From: Monomorium pharaonis
Taxonomy: Eukaryota > Arthropoda > Insecta > Hymenoptera > Formicidae
NCBI RefSeq assembly: GCF_013373865.1
Contig: NC_050471.1
Location: 10,808,050 to 10,872,049 of the forward strand
Direction of reading: 5' to 3'
DNA length: 64,000 bases
Shown here: one piece after another, positions 24,601 to 38,800 of the stretch
Layout: every line of letters starts with the position of its first letter
Position numbering within the stretch: position 1 is the first letter of the stretch
The notes under the pieces: generated by a model
What the model saw: only the letters and a program-made list of their open reading frames with translations
What the model was told of the DNA's origin: nothing
Databases searched by the model: none
Made by a program: the position numbers and the translations under genes

Positions 24601-27423
24601 TATCACGCCTGCCAGGCGACTATTGTGACGTATGTGTAAATGAAAAAAAAAAAAAAAAAAGAAACGATCCTGGCAAACAGGATACCTCCCTCTGTCCGTG
24701 ACACAGAATGTCGTCGTCGGTCACCTTCAGAACGACGACGTTCGGATTTCGCGAACGATGCTGTCCATAAAACTTTACGGAGCGAAAGTTCGACTTTTTT
24801 TTCAATAATATACGTTTGATTGATCGCGCACATTAATATTACCATAATAACAAAAATTTGAAAGCGCGAAACGTACGCGGCACTTTCTCACGAAACGGGC
24901 ATTGATTAACTGAGCAAAATTTGCAGGGACCAGAGAGATCACGAAGCGAGGAGGTGAAAAGATTTTGCTAAAATGTCTGAGGCGACGATAAAAAAAAAAC
25001 CCGGATCGCTATGACCGTTGTAAAATCTTATGACGATCATAACGCGATCACGAGATGCATAACAGTATCGATCGTTCCGCTACTTCTGGCCAAGCTCCTT
25101 TTAAAACTGAGGCCTCGTTTATCGCGTATCGAAGACCCCGATGACATTAATCGAGCCATAATCGCGACAAATCTGTCTCGATTAATCATCGAGGAGCGGG
25201 GCGTCGTTTTTCGGCGACCAGATCAAATTCAGATTTCGAAGGGCCGATAACTCTCGTTGAATGTTCCGCCAGATCGTAAACATCCGCCCAAGTTACCCCG
25301 CTAACTCGCATTAACCGAATCAAAAACACCGTAAATTAAACGGGTATTATCTACAGATTGTGTGCTGCTTTTTGTTCAACGCGCCGCGCAATAATCTCGT
25401 TATTTATTGGACCGCGACTGACGCTTCCGTAAACACGAGTAGGATATGTGTGATTCGCGAGGAGTCGTTAATGTAACGAGCTCCGCTGGGCGACTAGGTT
25501 GTATTTTACGCCACTAATACCCCCTGTCAGGGGATTAGCGCTCGGCCACTCTCGTACGGAACTCAAATGAACGGTCTGAAACGAGTAGGATATAATGCAG
25601 ATATAGTGCAGAAAAAAGAGGCACCGAGATATCGTGCGAAGGTAGCGCAACAATGAGAAAAACTTAGGGAAAAAGGTAAGGCGAATAGAAATTCACAGAT
25701 GGATGACGAATATAGGAAAGTTTATTTTTCATTTTTCACTTTTCCACATCGCGTAGAGCTGAGTTGCAATCAGTTTTGCAATTCTTCACGGACTATAGAC
25801 TGGCTGAAAGATGTTAAAAGGTTAACTACCGTGCGACAGAGACATGGCTAAATTGCAAACACGACAATTCCCCTGGACCTTTCCCTCGTCACGCCGCTTT
25901 AAATATTTGTACAGGTAGATTAGTCGGAGTAAAACGCGAGGATGAATGAATTTTTACGTTTCTGTTGTTGCGAGAAAGGAAAAAATAATCGCTCTTTTCC
26001 TTTTACTGGAGAGACGGGACAAAAATTGGAGAAACATCCAGAGAAAGAGAACGTGACAAGGGATTAGTCACATCGAAAGATTTTCCATGTTATTCGTAGC
26101 GAAACATATTGTTTAATGGTCGTGTTGTTGTTGGCCAATGAGATTTCTGACAAGCGGGGCATGAGATTGTGTTTGTCCAGAAATATGACATTTTTGTGTT
26201 TGAATAGCACAACGCCGAGAAACTGGACGTTTGCATAGTGTTCCATAATAAATAGCTTTCGTACTTATTCGCTTCTCAATGTTGGGGATCATCCTAAAGT
26301 GAGGGTTAACAAAAAAAAAATAAGGAAATCATTCTTGTCTATTAAAAAGATAACTTAACATTTTCTAGTGTATGTATGTGTTTAACTTTTTATTCAAATA
26401 TAAAAAAAATTAACGAATGACATCGCGATAATTCGTTTCGTCGACTTCCGTAGTTGTCAAAGCGAAAAAAAATTGGTTATTGCGTAGCGTGTACGTTGCC
26501 AAGGTAAAGAATCGTCCTTCTAGCACAAGAACATTACGAAGAAAAGAAGGAGGAGGAGGAGGAGAAGGAAGAAGAAGGAAGAAGGAGAAGAAGAAGAAGA
26601 AGAAGAAGAAGAAAAGCGAAGAGGCAAGTGAACGCGAAAGGGCTCGTGCTTCCGGCCGATCGCCTCGTTAGCATCACCGTGTTTCCAGTTGGTGAACGAT
26701 AACCGCTCGTTAACGGCGATTAAACGGCGAGCTAAACATCGTGGTGCCGCGAGACGAAACAATCTCGCAGGCACGTTGAGCCCCGATTAAAATAAACAAG
26801 GTGCTGCTCGCCGCCTCCTGCAATTGCTCGCTCGCTCGCTCGTTCGCTCGCTCACCTCCGCGCCCGCGTTTTGTTGCTCTCTTCGCCGCTGTTTCCGCAC
26901 GATATCCAATCGAGCGAGTTCGTATTTCGAATACACGCCGCGCAATCAGCCGCTACCCGCGCTACCAAAGCAATTAGTACTTTTAAAATAACAACGTGTG
27001 GAAACAAGAGGCAGGAACGCTCGTACAAGACTTGAGTTGTTCCCGTTAATAAATTATCATTGCCAATCGCACCGCGCCAAACGCACAAGGGGAAATTTAA
27101 ACCTCGGAATTGGCAGTAAAAGGAACGAATAATTTCCAAACGTGAGAAATAATTAATAATGATGAAGCCTCCTTACGAGGCTTATATTCGTCAACGAGTA
27201 CAAATTTATATCGTTTAACTGCAGTTCTTTCGTTGTAAAAAATCTCTTTCAACTTGTGTTTTCATTCGGGATAATTTCCTTTCTATTCGATAGGCAATGT
27301 CGGCGAGCGCGTAAGCTCAAAGACCCGTGTAGAGGAAGAAACATCGCGTGGATAAGAGCACAGAGAGAAGCGAGAGAAGGAATATGCCGAGGAGAGGGCG
27401 AGAGGATGAAAGAAGAAAGAAAG

Positions 27424-27467
<44 letters not shown>

Positions 27468-30400
27468 ATCGTGAGAGAGTCCGGTTGTTGTGTGCCGGTA
27501 GGGTCGGGGGTCTTAATAAGATGGAAAGAGGTGCTTTGTGTTGGTGGTTGCACGAAGAGGCGGCCGATAGAGGCAGCCGAAGGGCGGCAGAGTTTACACC
27601 TCACCTTGAAAAGGCGTCTTCGTGCCTTACCCGGCTCCTCTCCCTTTCTCCTACCTCACGGCTTTCTCTCCCTCTCCCTTCCCTTCGCTTCGTTTCGTCC
27701 GGCACCTCTTCCATCTTCTCCTCCTAGTCCTCTTCTTCGTGTGTGCCCGCCTCGTTAACGCCTCGCGGCGCGGCGGCCAGAACGGACACTGCACACGCAG
27801 CTATTTACCAGCCGCCTCTCTTTGGTCCATCTCTCTCATCACAAAGGCAAAGACCCACCTCTCTCTCCCCTCGTCGCGAAATGCCGATATTTTTAACCCT
27901 CTTACCAAAATACCGTGTACTATCTTTTCCCTCGCCGTTCAATCTCGGTAACCGCGACGGTATACATTTCCGAGATCTCGCCGCTTCTCAAAATCTTGAT
28001 GGCAATATTAACGTTCAGTGGAGAAAGGATGAAATTTACAATTGATTATTGATTTAAAAAATTGTCAATAATATTCACTTATAGGAAAAAGCAAGGAGCG
28101 ATAAGATCGCTTAAATCTTTAAAAATGTTTACACACACGTGTGAGAAAAATGTAGATTAATTACTAATTAGTTATAAATGCATGTAATTTGTGTGAACTT
28201 CAAGTCGATAACCTAAAATCTCCATCGGACAGATATCGCGAGGCATTCGGTTACGGGCGTTCAAAGGCGAGACGGCTTAGAGAGTTTCACGCAGGATACA
28301 AGAAAACCATTAGCGGTCTCTATCGCCGTGACAAGAAGTTAAATTAATTACCAGGGCCTAAAAGACACAGAGGACACGGTGGGGTAAGGAGCGGGACGAA
28401 AAAGCAAAGGAGGGAAAGTAGCAGCGAGATAGGGAGAGAGAGAGAGAGAGAGAGATGAGGAATAGGAGGAGCGTCGCATGCCATCGGACATTCCAGAGGC
28501 CCCGGATGACGCGCTTCGAATTAGGACGATAGGAATAATGGGCCGGCGGACGTCGAGGAAAAACCGTCCCGTGATTCCTCATCGCGAAATTCCGGACCGG
28601 CGAAGCCTTCCGTAGAATCCAAGTCCGTTGAAAAATATGGCTACGATTTTTAGAAGACGCGAGAGACTCGAGACCCCGGTGAGGAACGAGTCGAGTTGGC
28701 GACGTGGCGTTTTTTCCTCCTCTTCTTTTTCTTTTCCTCAATTTCGTAATACGATAATAACAATTAAAAATAACTGCACGCACCAGCAACGTTCGAATCG
28801 CGCTCGAGGATATCGCGGTTCGATATTTGTCTCGAGACCGCAGGTCGCTTACCGCGACCCAATCGAAGTTACGCGGTTTCCATACGCGGCCAGGTGGTTC
28901 GAAAAAATGTTTTCGACGAGGTGTGTCAATTCCGTCAAAGCAATCCGGTCCCCGGCGGTCTGTGCGCGCGCGCGCGCGCGCGCCCGCGGCAGGTTTTTAC
29001 GCGGTCCCTTCTCGCGCGAGCGAGCGGCGCCGTCATCCTCTCTATATCAACATCTCGTTTGTCGCGCGATCGATAAAATGTGTTGCCCGATAAAATGGCC
29101 GATCGATCGACGGCCGACTCACCCGCTCCGACGATCGATCGGCGCGCGATCTACGACGGGGAAAGAGGAGGGGAGACGTCCTCCTCGCACGCGTCGAATT
29201 TTTCCGCGCGAGTCTCTTCGTGGAAAAAGGCAACCGGATATGACTGGCGCTCGGTGATTATTTTTCATTATTAATCTCGAGTGCTCTCGTATAACACGCG
29301 CGCTAAATCGCACGCGATGATCTTTTTTCTTTTTTTTTTTTCCCGAGCGGTATCAGATCCAAACGACGATAAGGAATTTGATAACGCACATACGCCGGTC
29401 GTGACGCGCCGGTCTCACGACAAATTGCCGACCATTGGAATTACTCATGGGGGTTATCGTGCCCGATCGTGCTCCGGGACGGAGGAGAGACATTTTCGGG
29501 ACGGGGAAATGCGTTCTCCGTGTAACGTTCGAGAGAGAATGAAAACCTCGCGACGAGGGGCCTCCTTTAACGGCCGTCGCGCGGATGTTTTGACACGGTC
29601 GGACACGGACGGGGGAAGGGAGGGAGGGAAGGAGGGGACCAGATATTTCCACCCTCCTCCCTCCCCACCCGAAACCCCAAGGAAGCCCTATCTCGGACCA
29701 CGCACTAACCCAGAAATACGCGTGGCCAGAAATACGAGAAATCGATGACAGATGAAACTCGAGAGGCGGCGGCGGCGGCGGCGCACAAGAACCAAAACGA
29801 TTTCGGCGATAAGTGTCGGGTTACGATTTCTAGCGGGCAATTTTTCCCTCCGCCGACCCCCAACCCGACCCAGTGAGAAATAGTACATCATCATTTCGAT
29901 GTCGATTCGACGTCGAATTGATGTCGAATTTATTACCGTTTCCTCGCTGGGGAAAGAGCCGCGCCACGCGGCGCGAGAGAGTGACGAGGGAAGGGACGTA
30001 CGTTACCTTCGCTGTCGCGAAAGGTGCAGATTTCGCGTCTTGCAATTTGGCGAGACGGTTAGGGCCGAGAGATGCATGGCGCGCACCGTGCGTGTAAAAT
30101 CGACGTGTAAAAAGCGGCGGCATAAATCGCGCGTGTAACGACGTGGCGCGATCGCGGCCGCGTGGTGGTTAATTGTGTCCGACGACATCATAATTTCGGC
30201 GCATAATTCTACGCCCCTGCCGCCGTAATTCGCACGCGGGGCCTTGATTTATGTCGAATAATCTGCGCCGGCGATCGGAACGGCCGAGACACGTTCGGTA
30301 TACTTAATACCCCTTGCGCCGCATCGGGGTGATCGATGGCTCGCGTCGTGACTGATATCGTGGGGGTGCATAACCGGTCCGCGAGACGGCTATCCAAAAA

Positions 30401-33400
30401 AAAAAAAAAAAAAAAGAAACAAAAAGGAAATTGATAGGGGACCGCGTAAGGGCAAACGATAAAGTAACGGATGGGAGACGGAAGGGAATCGCGACGAATT
30501 TAATATCGTCGCGCGAGCCACGGCGATTGTCGAAACGTCGCAGCGGGCGCCAAGCGGAGAGTCGAAAATGACGCGCGATTACGCGCGATATTTCCACGTT
30601 CCCTCGCGAGCGAAATTTATATAGATATCGCGATAAGGGAAGAACCGGTTTCTGAAGGACGTTAGAGAGAAGGACGATAATGAGATTTGAGAACGATGAA
30701 AGTTACATGTCGATAAAGAAACCAGCTCGCGTCTTGTCATCCGCGTCTGGCGGCTCGCGAATCGCCCGGCTGGAATTTTTACTGCGCAATAAAACTCTGC
30801 TGTTTTTCGCATAATTAATTACTTGAAAATAAAGAATTGAGAGAAGTAATAAGAAAGAAAGGTCTACCCTCGTACTCTGTATGATTTCGAGGGCCGACTG
30901 TCAGTAGTGACGACCGACGAGAAGGTAAGTGATAAGTAAGCACGCGGGGATGATGGTACGCGTGCGGCTTAAAGATGAGAGGAAAGATCCGAGGGACACT
31001 GTAGATTTAATACTTCCGTTCCGATATCCTCTATCACGATCGATACTCGGAATCTTTCGTGGAGTTTATTATGGCAGCGTAGATGATGGCCGCGAAACCG
31101 GTCGTAGCGCGATGAAGAAGAAGATAGAAACGGAGAAGGGATTGAAGGAGATCGGAGGCTGATACACGGTGTAAAGTATATGAAGTAAAGGCGCCGGTAA
31201 AAACGGCAGATTCGACACGTGCTTCGTACTCCCATTCGTATCTCCCGATCGTGATTGGCACTTCGATCTTCTTGCGAAATTTATTATTGCTCCAGGAGCG
31301 GAGAACCGGTCTACTGTAAGCGAAATCGACGTGGGAAGGAAGACGGGAGGTGAAAACGGACGGGAAAAAGATGAAGAAAGCTGCGAGAGAAGTTTGCCAA
31401 ATCAGACGTGCCCCATGTTGACGACTGTGACCGGCAAGTCAATCGCGGCGATCCGATTCTCTACGAATAGAAGCGGATTTTAGGACAAATCTAACATAAA
31501 AGTACAGCCCTTGACTCTCAGTTTAAATTGCAGTTCTGCGGCTCTAAAGTACATTGAATTTCAAAAATAAATAAATAAGAAAAATATACATACAATTATT
31601 GCGTGAAACAACCAAAAGAAAGATCTTCATTTTCACACAGGATTTTCTCTATAAGAGGAAATCTATAATAATTATGTAATAATTTTTTAATTGTGTCCTG
31701 ATTTTACGAATTGATATAAAAATCAATTTCCGAAATGAGATAATGAGAACGAAGATCGAAGATGGTAGAAAATATTGGCACGCCGTCAAGGGAAAAGGCA
31801 AAGCACGGAGAAAAATGGTAGAAAGAGAAAACGCGTATAAGGTAAGAGAAGTGGTCGGTTGCCGCCCCATTAATTAACTGCCCCTCTTCGCAGCCCTCCG
31901 CCCCCGACCGTTCCACCAAGGGCGCAGCCATTCACAGCTTGCTGCACCGATCGCGCTCCCTCTTCCTCTCCACTTTCTCATTTCGTTCTATCGCGCCGCT
32001 CTTTTTTTTTTTTCTTCTCTCGGACAGTTTCTCGAACGTGCGGCTAATTACATCAAAATGCAGAAGGAGACGTAATTACAAATTAACGATTATTATATGC
32101 GGTGTATTATCCTAACTGTGAAACGTGCAGTCTCTCACTTGAACGCGACAGTATATATTACACGTGTTGGAAACCCAAAATGGTGTCACGAAATTTACGA
32201 GCGTGTCCTCTGTCTCTTTCGTTTCGAATTTAAATTGACATTGTAAAACAAAAATTAAAAGGCCTACGGAGTGAAAATGAAGAGAGTTATGTCTTTAAAG
32301 TTGTCTAATTATAAGATTGAAAAAGAAATGGCTATTTCAGTTTCCGACAAGCAAAACTCATTCCAAGCTTGTCAAGGAATCTATAATTGAAAAGAAATGA
32401 ACGGGCTTGCAAATACAAGAACCGACACGCATTGTAGTTCCATGCCGTAGGCATAATGGTCTTGTGTGCGAGCACTTGCATTCTTCGCAGATTACATTAT
32501 GTTGAAAATATTAATTAAAGTGATCGAACAAAACTGCCAATTCACTATGGCAATTGCATCAGAACCGGTCAACGACGGTTAACGAGGGAACGTCGGAAGA
32601 GCGAAACTTTGTTGTTGATATTATTTTAAATTCTCAAAACGGCCAGAAACGTGTGCAGCACATAAATTATCTTACTTATAAATTATCTTACTGTTTTTAT
32701 CGTAGTATTTATCTAGAACCGATTGTCTTAACGAGCCATTTTCTTTACATCCAATTCTCAGTTCTAAGCTTTAAGGGATCGACATTATTCATCGCTCATT
32801 TTCCATTCACAATTATGCAAGATTTTGCAGGAAATTGTGCAACGTGAGGCTCGTTCCGCGCTTATTAACCTCGGAAAGGCGAAACACGCCGCGAACACGG
32901 GCACGAGATAAGAGTAAGAGACGGGCGGAAGATTTAATGCCGTTATTTAAGGGATCCCGTCGTCGCGAGCGATCCCACGAAACGCGCACAGGGACACAGG
33001 CGCTGCACCGCCGAGGACCATATCGGCAGGGACGATTACACGCCGTGGAAGCCATTGTTGTCGTCCTATGGAAATTAATTGAATGTATTTGAATAAGCGC
33101 GTTGTTCGCCGCTTGTTCCTACTTGCCCACCTACGCCGAACACGCGCGAGCCATAAACCGTGGTCGCGTTTCAAGTCCCTACAGGGCGCTCCAAAGGGCG
33201 GGGTTCGTCCGATTTGGTAAGAGAAGAATAATAACTCTGCTGCACAGCAAGTAGCGAAATTAATACAAATTCAAACGTTAAGATACAACTTGCAACTAGA
33301 CAAAATACATTTACCGCAATCGCAGGTACTGAGCCTCGTATACTTTGTGCGTCTCGCGACTGGAAGGATATGACGCGAGGTCTCGCGACGCGTCCGTTTT

Positions 33401-35777
33401 TTTGAGAGGAGCACGGGAGCCACGATTATGGCCTTCGATAAATGTACGACATCGTCGTAAAGCTGGCGGCAGTAAAACGCCTGGAAGGAAAATAAGTCGC
33501 GCAGTCGGCCGCGCGATTAATTACCCGAACCGCAAAGGCGTCATTAAATTCTCGTGGGCCGCGGCGGCGGCGCGCGGATTGTCGCGGGCGTAAAATGAGA
33601 ATATTAAAACCGCGGATTCGTGGAAACGTCGAGAGAGAGAAAAAACGCGCCGTGTCACGACGCGTTGACGTACGCGGCGAGGTGTAATTTCTTTCCTTCT
33701 CTCGCTTTTGTTATCCGATCCTATTTAAATTTCTAAAATATCCGTAGCGGTCGACGATTAGGTGATCGGGAGTTTAAAATGAAAATCCACGACAATAATA
33801 GATAGCGAATTTTAAGGTGGGTAAATCATTTTACCAACACGAGTTCTTCAATAATTGACGACGGAATCTTTAAGGTAACACGATTTCCTAAATCAAACGT
33901 AAATAAGTGACACATACGACGTAGGTGAAGTTCACTAAATTCAAGATGGAACGTATTAGCAAGTGTTCACCAGGTTTATTCAAACACGTGAACCTGAATT
34001 ATAATGAAAAAGTATTATGCATTTTTCATAAGTACATAGGTAGCTAATACATATTATTTCTGTTTAACATTACGACTGGAGCGGCTGTTGCTTCGAATAT
34101 ACGTACGAATGCGTTTCTGTGCGTGCCTCTGGGGGCACGCATCTGTATTCCTGTATCAATACACACGGCGACAGATACGTAAGGGTTGCTGGGAAAGCTG
34201 TCCTCTCATACAATGCACAATGGTCACGCGTCCTGTGCATGCTACACGGTTATTTGTTTATTTATTAACTGCACGCTCGTGTTTCGTGCCGCCAACAAAG
34301 GCTCGCGGATTAAGTTTCTTTAACTATTGGTACCTCGGACTCGAAACAGCGGGTCGCAATCCTTAATCTTTCGAGGATTATGCGGGTCTAGATTTGAAAA
34401 TTATCTAAAAGGTCAAAACATGCTATTTATGTATAGGATAATGTGGCGACAATAAGAAAGACAAGGAGACGAAGAGAGAAAGAGAGATAGAGATAGAGAG
34501 AGAGTAAGAACGACGGCGTCTTTTAGGATATTTTCATTATAGCCAGTCTAAACATTCATTTTTCTTTAGATTAACGATTTCAAGTTGTTCCTTTCTATTT
34601 TCCAATTTTACATATTTCTAATTAAAAATTGTTTTCTTCTTTCGTTCGCGCTTTTCAGATTCTTTTATTTTTAATGGTTTTTTTTTAAGTCAATCAATAT
34701 ACCTTGTCCCGTCCCTTTATTTTATCGCAAAGTACAGTGTTATGAAACGGTAATTTTAGCCTTTTGTCGCGGACGTTAAAGAAGGCAATAAGTTGATAAG
34801 TTATACGGAGTTGACGTGCGCGACGAAGAAATGCGGACGGGAGGGGGAAAAAAAGGAGAAGAAGGAGTATCAGGGCTCGGGGGAAGACCAGGCGATGATG
34901 ATCCTTTCCCACGTCGGTCATCGCCGACCTCAAACTGGTCATCGGATCCTTGCTTGTAGCGAATGAAGGAAGTGGTCGACAAGATCATTTTACAGCGCCG
35001 ATGCACCCCATATTTTGCAAAACCTTCTTCTTCGCGCAGCGAGTTTTTCTGACAATTGTAATCGATCGATTTGACAAATATGAATTTCTTAGGCTGCAAC
35101 ACCTTAAGCTAAAGAGAAATATTATCCTCGAAGATGTTTATATCTCCAATATTTGGTTCAATATCAAAGAATGATGCAAGTATCGCTTGAATATTAGAAT
35201 ATATTGAAAATGCAAATTTACCAGTCCAGACTTTACGATGTCTCTATTAGAATCCACGGTGCAGAAATGAAGACACGTTCATATTACGGAAACTCCAACT
35301 ATATATCGATTAAGATCGAGGTTTGTTCGATCCAGACAGAGTTAAAATGACCTAATTCGAGGTACTTTTAACGAAAGACGGCTCGCGTACAGGTTACACG
35401 ATCCAATCTCGTTGCCTGCTGTGCGTACACTTGGTGTGCGAGACATACAACCATGTCTCCCGATGCGAATGCGATCGTCGGCCATTTTTACGATTCGCGC
35501 TTCGACGTAATCGAGCGATGAAGTCGTTCCCAGTCAATATCGCGGGGCATTCGACGCACGGAGTAAGTCCGCCATAAGGACGAGCAACGCCATGACGTTC
35601 TTTTGACCCGTTTGATCCCATGCACACTTCTCACAATGCATTATGGCGGCCGCTTGGAAGACCCTCGGCCCTTCCTTCATCCTTTCCCCGTTGAAACTCG
35701 GTGGACCAACCAGATTACGTCTTTCTCTCTCTTCCTCGCTCGTCGCTTTTCTCCTCTCCTTACTTCCCCCCTCCCCC

Positions 35778-35817
<40 letters not shown>

Positions 35818-38800
35818 CTGTTCTCTTCGTTCTCTTACATGTTCTATCTTTCTCTCTTTCTTCGGTTGTCCTTTCTCTACTGTTTCGCCGTCGTTCTTAC
35901 TCTATCTCTCTTTCTCTCTCTCTCTTTCTCCCTTCGTCTCCTTGTCTTTCTTATTGTCGCCACATTATCCTATACATAATCGAATGCCGCGCGCAAGAAA
36001 GACGCGCCACGGCTTTCGCTCCTTACTATTCTTTGGTGCTTATACGCGGTCCCGGTCTGCGGTCTGCAACTTAAGCGTCGTTCACAGGTGTGTTCGAAGT
36101 GTTTGTAAAAATCGTAGCAAGGTTATCGCCCATCGATATTCTCATCATCATTAAAGTGCAAGAGGGATTCGATCGGCAGCATCGCGTAATCAAAATTTTA
36201 ATTATATTAAACCGCGATGCTCTATCTTCCCATTAATTCCATTCTTACAAGTATCGTTCGTTCGAAGTAAATTAATTGTGTAGTGCAATCTATAGTTTGA
36301 GTACTATCTACATTATCTTTCGCAAATAGCGCGCGGAAAAATATTCCAATGCGTAGGCGAACCTTGATGACACATTCTGTTAACGGGTTCCGCCCTGAAC
36401 ACTTTAAAGCATCGTGATGAATCTTGATGAGTTCCATTAGAACAACAAGGCGATAATAATGATGATGATAGCCGAGTAGAACAGAAACACCGGAATACGC
36501 TGTAACAGTCAAAGCTGTTTCCTCTAAAAGGTTGCATCCTCGGCAGGTAGATCCGTATAACTGGTTATATATACGATATAAAATTGTTCTGAAACGCGTG
36601 TCAGGATGGAACTTTAATCAGGACTCGTCGGCCTTGAAGAAACAATGGTACAGTTCGTATTTCTATCAATGACATTCTTTGCGTCAATTTTAATCAATGG
36701 GAAAGCAATGTACGTAAAAGAAAAAAGAAAAGGAGTTATCGGCTGATCATAAAAGATTTTGGAAAATATGAAAATATTACCCATTCGAAAATGCCTTAGT
36801 TATTTCGCATCGTTGACTGGAATCTAGAAGACGAGGAGAGGAACGTAGGGAAATCGAGAGGAGGGAGAGCGATTTGTCGCTGTAAAGGTATGAACGATCG
36901 CATCGGGGTTAACGGAGGTAACCTCGACGTCTGGACGTGCGGGAAACAAATGCTCGTGGATTTACGAGGTTATGCCTGTGCGAAGATAACGGCGCGCGAG
37001 AGAGGCCGGGTAGCCCCTCCCCCCTCTCACCCCCTTCGAAAGGAACGTTAAGGCACAGCGCTAATCCTGCGCTCACATTAGTAAAACCCGCCACGGACAG
37101 CCGGCAATAAGTAACATCGGACACGTAGAGGGTATACCACGGTTGCGTATCGCGGTTGCGAAAGTTCGAGCGTATTTATGTTTATCGATCACGTAATTTT
37201 TCTCACCGTCTTCTCCGGGGAAGATCTGGAAAGAAAGGCGAGCGCGACAGGGAAGAAAAGGAGGAAGCGACAGCTCCGGAGACACGATGCTCCAGTTGGT
37301 GCGGTTTATTTAATAAAATTTCAGGATACATTTTAAGGGGCTGTATATTGTACATACATGTATTAAAAAGAGTTACGTTGCCAATAGCTAGAAACATATT
37401 GCGACAACGAAGCCAGCTGCGCGTAAATCGTTGCTATTGTCCGCCAGCAAATAGACGCCTATTCGTTGGCGCGGCCAATAAATAAATTCCCAGGACGTGC
37501 GATCATTTGTAGTGAACGCGCGTCGTAAATTTTTGCGGGGGCCGCGGGATATTTAACCGGTATCAGCATGATGAATGCTTAATTTTCCCGAGCGCCATTT
37601 TTTTCCTTGCCAGCGAGTGAATTATTATTCGAAATCGCGGCCGCGCGCACGCACGCGCGTGTGGGTTGATCTCCGCGCGAGAACTCTGTAATCAGCGCTC
37701 TTTTTTTTCCCCCCCCCCTTTCGACCGATACGTTCGTAGGATAATGTCGTGCCGGGAAAGCAAAGCGGTCTATTTATCGCTTTCTAGCAACGCGCCAATT
37801 ATCGCGTTAGCCAATTGATTTCAACGACACGCGATTGATTTTCAAATGGAGGGAAAGAAAAGATAACGCGAACACATCCACAATAGCGGTCCTAATCTGC
37901 AGATGAAGTCGAGTCTTTCGACTCGGAACAGAGAATTATATTAATTCTAATAATATTTATACGAAAAAATATATATCATGGCGTTTCTAAAACTACACAG
38001 AAAAAAATTCTCTCAAGTTGCAACTTATATATTCAAATTAATCATCGCGATGAGCAACAATAAGCAGCAGTATATAATCTTCTTAGAAAAATTAAAAAAT
38101 CTTGAATTTCAAAATATTATAATTTTCTTTCAAGAATATAATATAATTGTTTTGATAATTTTATTCTAAGAAAATTATAACCTTATTAGATCTAAACATG
38201 TAGTATTTTCTATTCAACATTTTTTTCTTTCCATTCAAGAAAATTATTCTTAAATAACAAGAATATCATTTTCTTGGTTAAACCATATAAAATTTTAAAA
38301 TAAATCTTCATTCAAGTAAATCTATTTGATTTAACGCAATATAATCTCATTTCAAGAATTTTGTTTTGAAACTATAGATATTATCGAAACAAGAGTATTC
38401 TTTTCTTTCTTTGTAATATTTTTCTTTAAAAAATTTTTTTTTAATACCGAGCTGACTATCATTAGAAGACACATAATGTTGTTTAACGATGTATTCGTTA
38501 GGCTTTAGTTCTTCATTGTTCACAATTTCTAAGCACGATATTATGCCCGGTGCCAGGCGGAGATCCCTCTCTCTCAGCTTGCAGAATCGGCAGGCACGTA
38601 GGGGTAGACGATCGAGGTAAGTTGCGCTCGCGCATTTCGCGAATCCGATCCTGCAAGCTTCGCGAGCATTCGGAGCCGTATCACGTGCCGCCACGTGCGC
38701 TTATCGGATTACCCGGTTGTGATCATCGACCGTCATTGGACACCGGCTGCAAGTCACTGCAAGCGGCTCGGGGCGACGCTATATGCGTGCTCTACAAGTG

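Larger units (their letters stand above)
26616..37980. other. hh: hedgehog intron 1, middle part B, CpG-rich
   Basis: A long, mostly CpG-rich stretch (especially 28500-31000) with GA/CT tracts at 27429-27460, 28433-28455 and 35781-35814, a GC run at 28962-28982, GGC triplets near 29768 and an A-run near 30395-30414. The long open frames here are a by-product of GC-rich, stop-poor sequence and match nothing I know. Confidence 0.55.

Noticed and set aside
28628..29257. 209-codon plus-strand frame
   Set aside because: It lies in CpG-rich, stop-poor intronic DNA. It is Arg/Ser-rich, overlaps open frames in every phase and has no recognisable motif.
37990..38376. Possible MITE beginning TA-CACAGAAAAAAATTCTC
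   Set aside because: The left end resembles the other elements, but the best right-hand partner (AAAATTCTTGAAAT on the reverse strand) matches poorly.
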